Source: Tundrisphaera lichenicola
GTDB taxonomy: Bacteria > Planctomycetota > Planctomycetia > Isosphaerales > Isosphaeraceae
DNA: 64,000 bases
Direction of reading: 5' to 3'
Assembly (NCBI RefSeq): GCF_051175385.1
Contig: NZ_CP195106.1
Location: 3,286,001-3,350,000, forward strand
The notes below the pieces were generated by a model. The model was not told where the DNA came from, did no database searches, and saw only the letters and a list, made by a program, of their open reading frames with translations. This document shows, piece by piece, positions 61,960 to 64,000 of the stretch; within the stretch, counting starts at the first letter, position 1, and each line of letters begins with the position of its first letter. The position numbers and the translations under genes were made by a program.

Positions 61960-62817
61960 TCAAGAAGCCAGGCTATGCGGCTCGTCGACGACCCGCTTCT
62001 CGGGCGTGAGCCAGATCGAGGCGGGGGGGCGGCCCTGGACCTCTCCGGCGAGCGAGGCGTAATCCTCGGCCCCCCGGCTGGTCGGGGCGTACTGGAAGAT
62101 CGACTGGCCGAAGCTCGGGCACTCGGCCAGGCGGATGTTCCGGCGGATCCGGGTACGGAAGACCTTGGCGTCGGCCCAGGGGGCGTTGGCGTGCTTCCGG
62201 CCGTCGAAGTACTGGTCGAGGTCGTCGATCACCTCGCCGCCGAGCCGGGTCCCGGCGTCGTAGAGGCAGAGGACCACGCCGCCGACCTTGAGGTCGCGGT
62301 TGACCCGCTTGCAGACCAGGTTGATCGTTTCGAGCAACTTCGAAAGCCCGTGCAAGGCCAGGAAGTGCGCCTGGAGCGGGATGAAGACCTCGCGGGCCGC
62401 GCAGAGGGCATTCAGGGTCAGGATGCCCAGCGAGGGGGGGCAGTCCATCAGGACGTAGTCGAACGGCTCCTCTTCGAGCGCGGCGTCGAGCTGATCGCGG
62501 AGGATGGTCTCGCGGCCGACGGTGCCGATCAGCTCGACCTCGGCGGCGGCCAGGTCGATGTGGCTCCCGCAGATGTGGAGGTTGGGGGCCACCTCGCGGC
62601 GGACCTCCTTCAAGGACATCCCTTGCGTCAGGACATCATAGAGCGACGGCCCCGACCGGCCGGGCAGGAGGCCCAGGTGGAGCGTGGCGTGGGCCTGCGG
62701 GTCGAGGTCCAGGACCAGCGTCTTGTTCCCCTCGGCCGCCAGGGCGGCGGCGAGGTTCACGGTGGAGGTCGTCTTGCCAACCCCACCCTTCTGATTCAGC
62801 ACCGCGATCCGTCGCAT
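61960..62817 (-). CDS. ParA/Soj-family ATPase
   Basis: 285 residues. Deviant Walker A KGGVGKTTSTVNLA (residues about 9-22), Walker A' VLDLDPQAHAT, Walker B VLMDCPPSLGILTLNAL, and FIPLQAHFLALHGLSKLLETI. Such ATPases position chromosomes, plasmids or protein complexes on nucleoid or membrane. No parB or parS-like site is adjacent, so it is an orphan and may position something other than an origin. A GAAGG-type site precedes the ATG at 62817. Confidence 0.88.
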   Translation of the reverse strand: MRRIAVLNQKGGVGKTTSTVNLAAALAAEGNKTLVLDLDPQAHATLHLGLLPGRSGPSLYDVLTQGMSLKEVRREVAPNLHICGSHIDLAAAEVELIGTVGRETILRDQLDAALEEEPFDYVLMDCPPSLGILTLNALCAAREVFIPLQAHFLALHGLSKLLETINLVCKRVNRDLKVGGVVLCLYDAGTRLGGEVIDDLDQYFDGRKHANAPWADAKVFRTRIRRNIRLAECPSFGQSIFQYAPTSRGAEDYASLAGEVQGRPPASIWLTPEKRVVDEPHSLAS

Positions 62818-63099
62818 CGATGGGTTCCTTCCCTTAACGCGGCCTCAGTGTCTCCCGGGCCCCGGCCGTCACCCCGGAACCTCGGGCAGTCTAGACAAAA
62901 CCCCGATGCGCGTGAAGCCGAAGTGAACAGGTCGACCGAGGGCTCCCGCCGCCGGGTGGACAGCTGAGGATCCTCGGGCAACCACAAGTCCCGGACCCGC
63001 CCACGACGAAACAGACTTCCGAAAGAATCCCATCCGCCCAGGATCGACCGTATTCGCCGGGGGAAGCCCACGGACGCCCCGGACGCCTCCTTCGCGAAC

Positions 63100-63143
63100 G
63101 CTCATCCGTCGGCCAATCGAGGCTCATCCGTCGGCCAATCGAG
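63100..63143. repeat. 22-bp tandem duplication
   Basis: Two perfect adjacent copies (63100-63121 and 63122-63143), each beginning GCTCATCCGTCGG, just upstream of the peptidase promoter. Confidence 0.85.
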
Positions 63144-63157
63144 GGGCGATGGTCCGT

Positions 63158-63187
63158 TTGTTTACGGCCCAGGTCGGGGGATACAAT
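63158..63187 (+). promoter_or_regulatory. Candidate promoter for the BSP peptidase gene
   Basis: TTGTTT (63158-63163), 18-bp spacer, TACAAT (63182-63187), about 60 nt before the start codon. Confidence 0.45.
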
Positions 63188-63248
63188 CGAGTGGGCCAGG
63201 TGGCCGGGGCGGCCGGTGGCCGTCGAAGTCGAACTCGAGGTTTCCCAA

Positions 63249-63968
63249 ATGATGATTCGTTCCTGTCTGGTGACTCTCGGGATGCTGGCGGTCGCCGGCC
63301 CTCCCTCCGCGATTCTCGCCCAGGACCGGCCCGAGGTCCCCCGGGCGGGCGACTCGACCGCGAAGGCTCCGGCCGGGTCGAAGATCGTCGTCGAGATCGA
63401 CACCTCCGACATACCCGAGGCCGCCGAGTGGGCCGAGCAGGCCAAGGGGGTCGTCGAGGCCTGGTATCCCAAAGTCGCGACGATCCTCCAATCCGACGGA
63501 GATTCGCCCCCGCCCAAACTGAAGCTGGTCTTCAAGAAACGGCTGAGAGTCCCCGCCTACGCCGGCGGCCGGACGATCACGATCTCCGGGCCGTGGATTC
63601 GCGAGCATCCCGACGACCTCGGGATGGTCGTCCACGAGTTGACCCACCTGATCCAGCATTACCCCCGGAGCGAGGACGACCACGGCTGGCTGATCGAGGG
63701 GATCGCCGATTACGTCCGGTTCTTCCACTATGAGCCCGGCGAGGCCATCGGCCCGTTCGACCCCGAAGGGGCGAGCTATCGGGACAGCTACCGGACCTCC
63801 GCCCGGTTCCTCGCCTGGATCGAGAAGACTCACGACAAAACGATCGTCGCCACCTTGAACCGGGCCTGCCAGGAGGGGAAATACAAGCCCGTACTCTTCC
63901 AAGAAGCGACGGGGCGAACCCTCGACGAACTCTGGGACGAGTTCGTGAAGGCCAGTCGACCGCGATAA
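63249..63968 (+). CDS. Secreted BSP-type zinc metallopeptidase
   Basis: 239 residues. A signal peptide (MMIRSCLVTLGMLAVAGPPS, cleavage near ILA-Q) is followed by a basic secretory protein (BSP)-like peptidase domain. Zinc motif HELTH at 129-133 in GMVVHELTHLIQHYP, then the family's DHGWLIEGIADYVRFF, which supplies the conserved Glu/Asp region. It ends with a helical TLDELWDEFVKASRPR. ATG 63249 has GAGG 8 nt upstream. Confidence 0.88.
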   Translation: MMIRSCLVTLGMLAVAGPPSAILAQDRPEVPRAGDSTAKAPAGSKIVVEIDTSDIPEAAEWAEQAKGVVEAWYPKVATILQSDGDSPPPKLKLVFKKRLRVPAYAGGRTITISGPWIREHPDDLGMVVHELTHLIQHYPRSEDDHGWLIEGIADYVRFFHYEPGEAIGPFDPEGASYRDSYRTSARFLAWIEKTHDKTIVATLNRACQEGKYKPVLFQEATGRTLDELWDEFVKASRPR

Positions 63969-64000
63969 GAATCGGCGCTCCATCGGGGCATGCCCCGTCA

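Larger units (their letters stand above)
62818..63248. other. Intergenic region between divergent parA-like and peptidase genes
   Basis: About 430 bp without a gene. It contains a 22-bp tandem duplication (63100-63143) and a TACAAT promoter element (63182-63187). Confidence 0.4.

Overview
The window is high-GC bacterial DNA whose gene content points to a planctomycete, most likely of the Isosphaeraceae (inferred from family content, not from a marker gene). The indicators are a DUF1559 pseudopilin-like protein with its small lipoprotein, paired DUF1080 proteins, a BBP2-type porin, a TPR-bearing Ser/Thr kinase, an ECF sigma factor fused to a membrane and periplasmic tail, a type III glutamine synthetase, a SUI1/eIF1-like protein and a standalone HAL3-like decarboxylase. 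No rRNA, tRNA or CRISPR array was recognised.

Region 1 (0-16 kb) is nitrogen assimilation: ammonium transporter amt, a divergent outer-membrane porin, glutamine synthetase III (glnN), and a lysR-gltB-gltD unit making NADPH glutamate synthase. A visibly A/T-rich gene of unknown function (6524-7933) sits between glnN and gltD. Region 2 (15.4-23.2 kb) holds small unknown genes, a HAL3-like phosphopantothenoylcysteine decarboxylase, an Mrr-type nuclease, a membrane coiled-coil protein, the DUF1559/lipoprotein pair and a complete ISKra4-like insertion sequence with terminal inverted repeats, a perfect 8-bp target duplication and a likely -1 frameshift. Region 3 (23.2-38 kb) has a Ser/Thr kinase, sulfite reductase, an SMP-30-like hydrolase, ispD, an isocitrate/isopropylmalate-type dehydrogenase, an ABC-2 permease, an AhpD-like protein and a ThuA protein.

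Region 4 (38.4-55 kb) has a response regulator and large hybrid sensor kinase, two APC permeases (one fused to a UspA-like domain), CstA, a secreted PHP protein, two DUF1080 proteins, a nitroreductase, an SGNH hydrolase and two A/T-rich small genes, one DUF2185-like. Region 5 (55-64 kb) has SUI1, a DinB protein, the sigma factor fusion, infA, a divergent RNase HII-like protein, an orphan ParA and a secreted BSP-type metallopeptidase.

The most unusual content is non-coding. Four long palindromes (28141, 32072, 53294, 56915) have unrelated sequences but one design: two inverted copies of a short REP-like hairpin, three of them with 33-34 nt arms and a 14-15 nt centre. Degenerate or solo hairpins of the same kind lie near 59061, 60281 and 61905. 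A short core, AACGAA(C/G)CCA, also recurs in two intergenic clusters (37463-37674 and 56773-57049), the second as a 24-bp tandem array. Most genes are single units or short operons; well-formed sigma-70-like promoters (TTGAYN, 16-17 bp, TACAAT) are visible before several.
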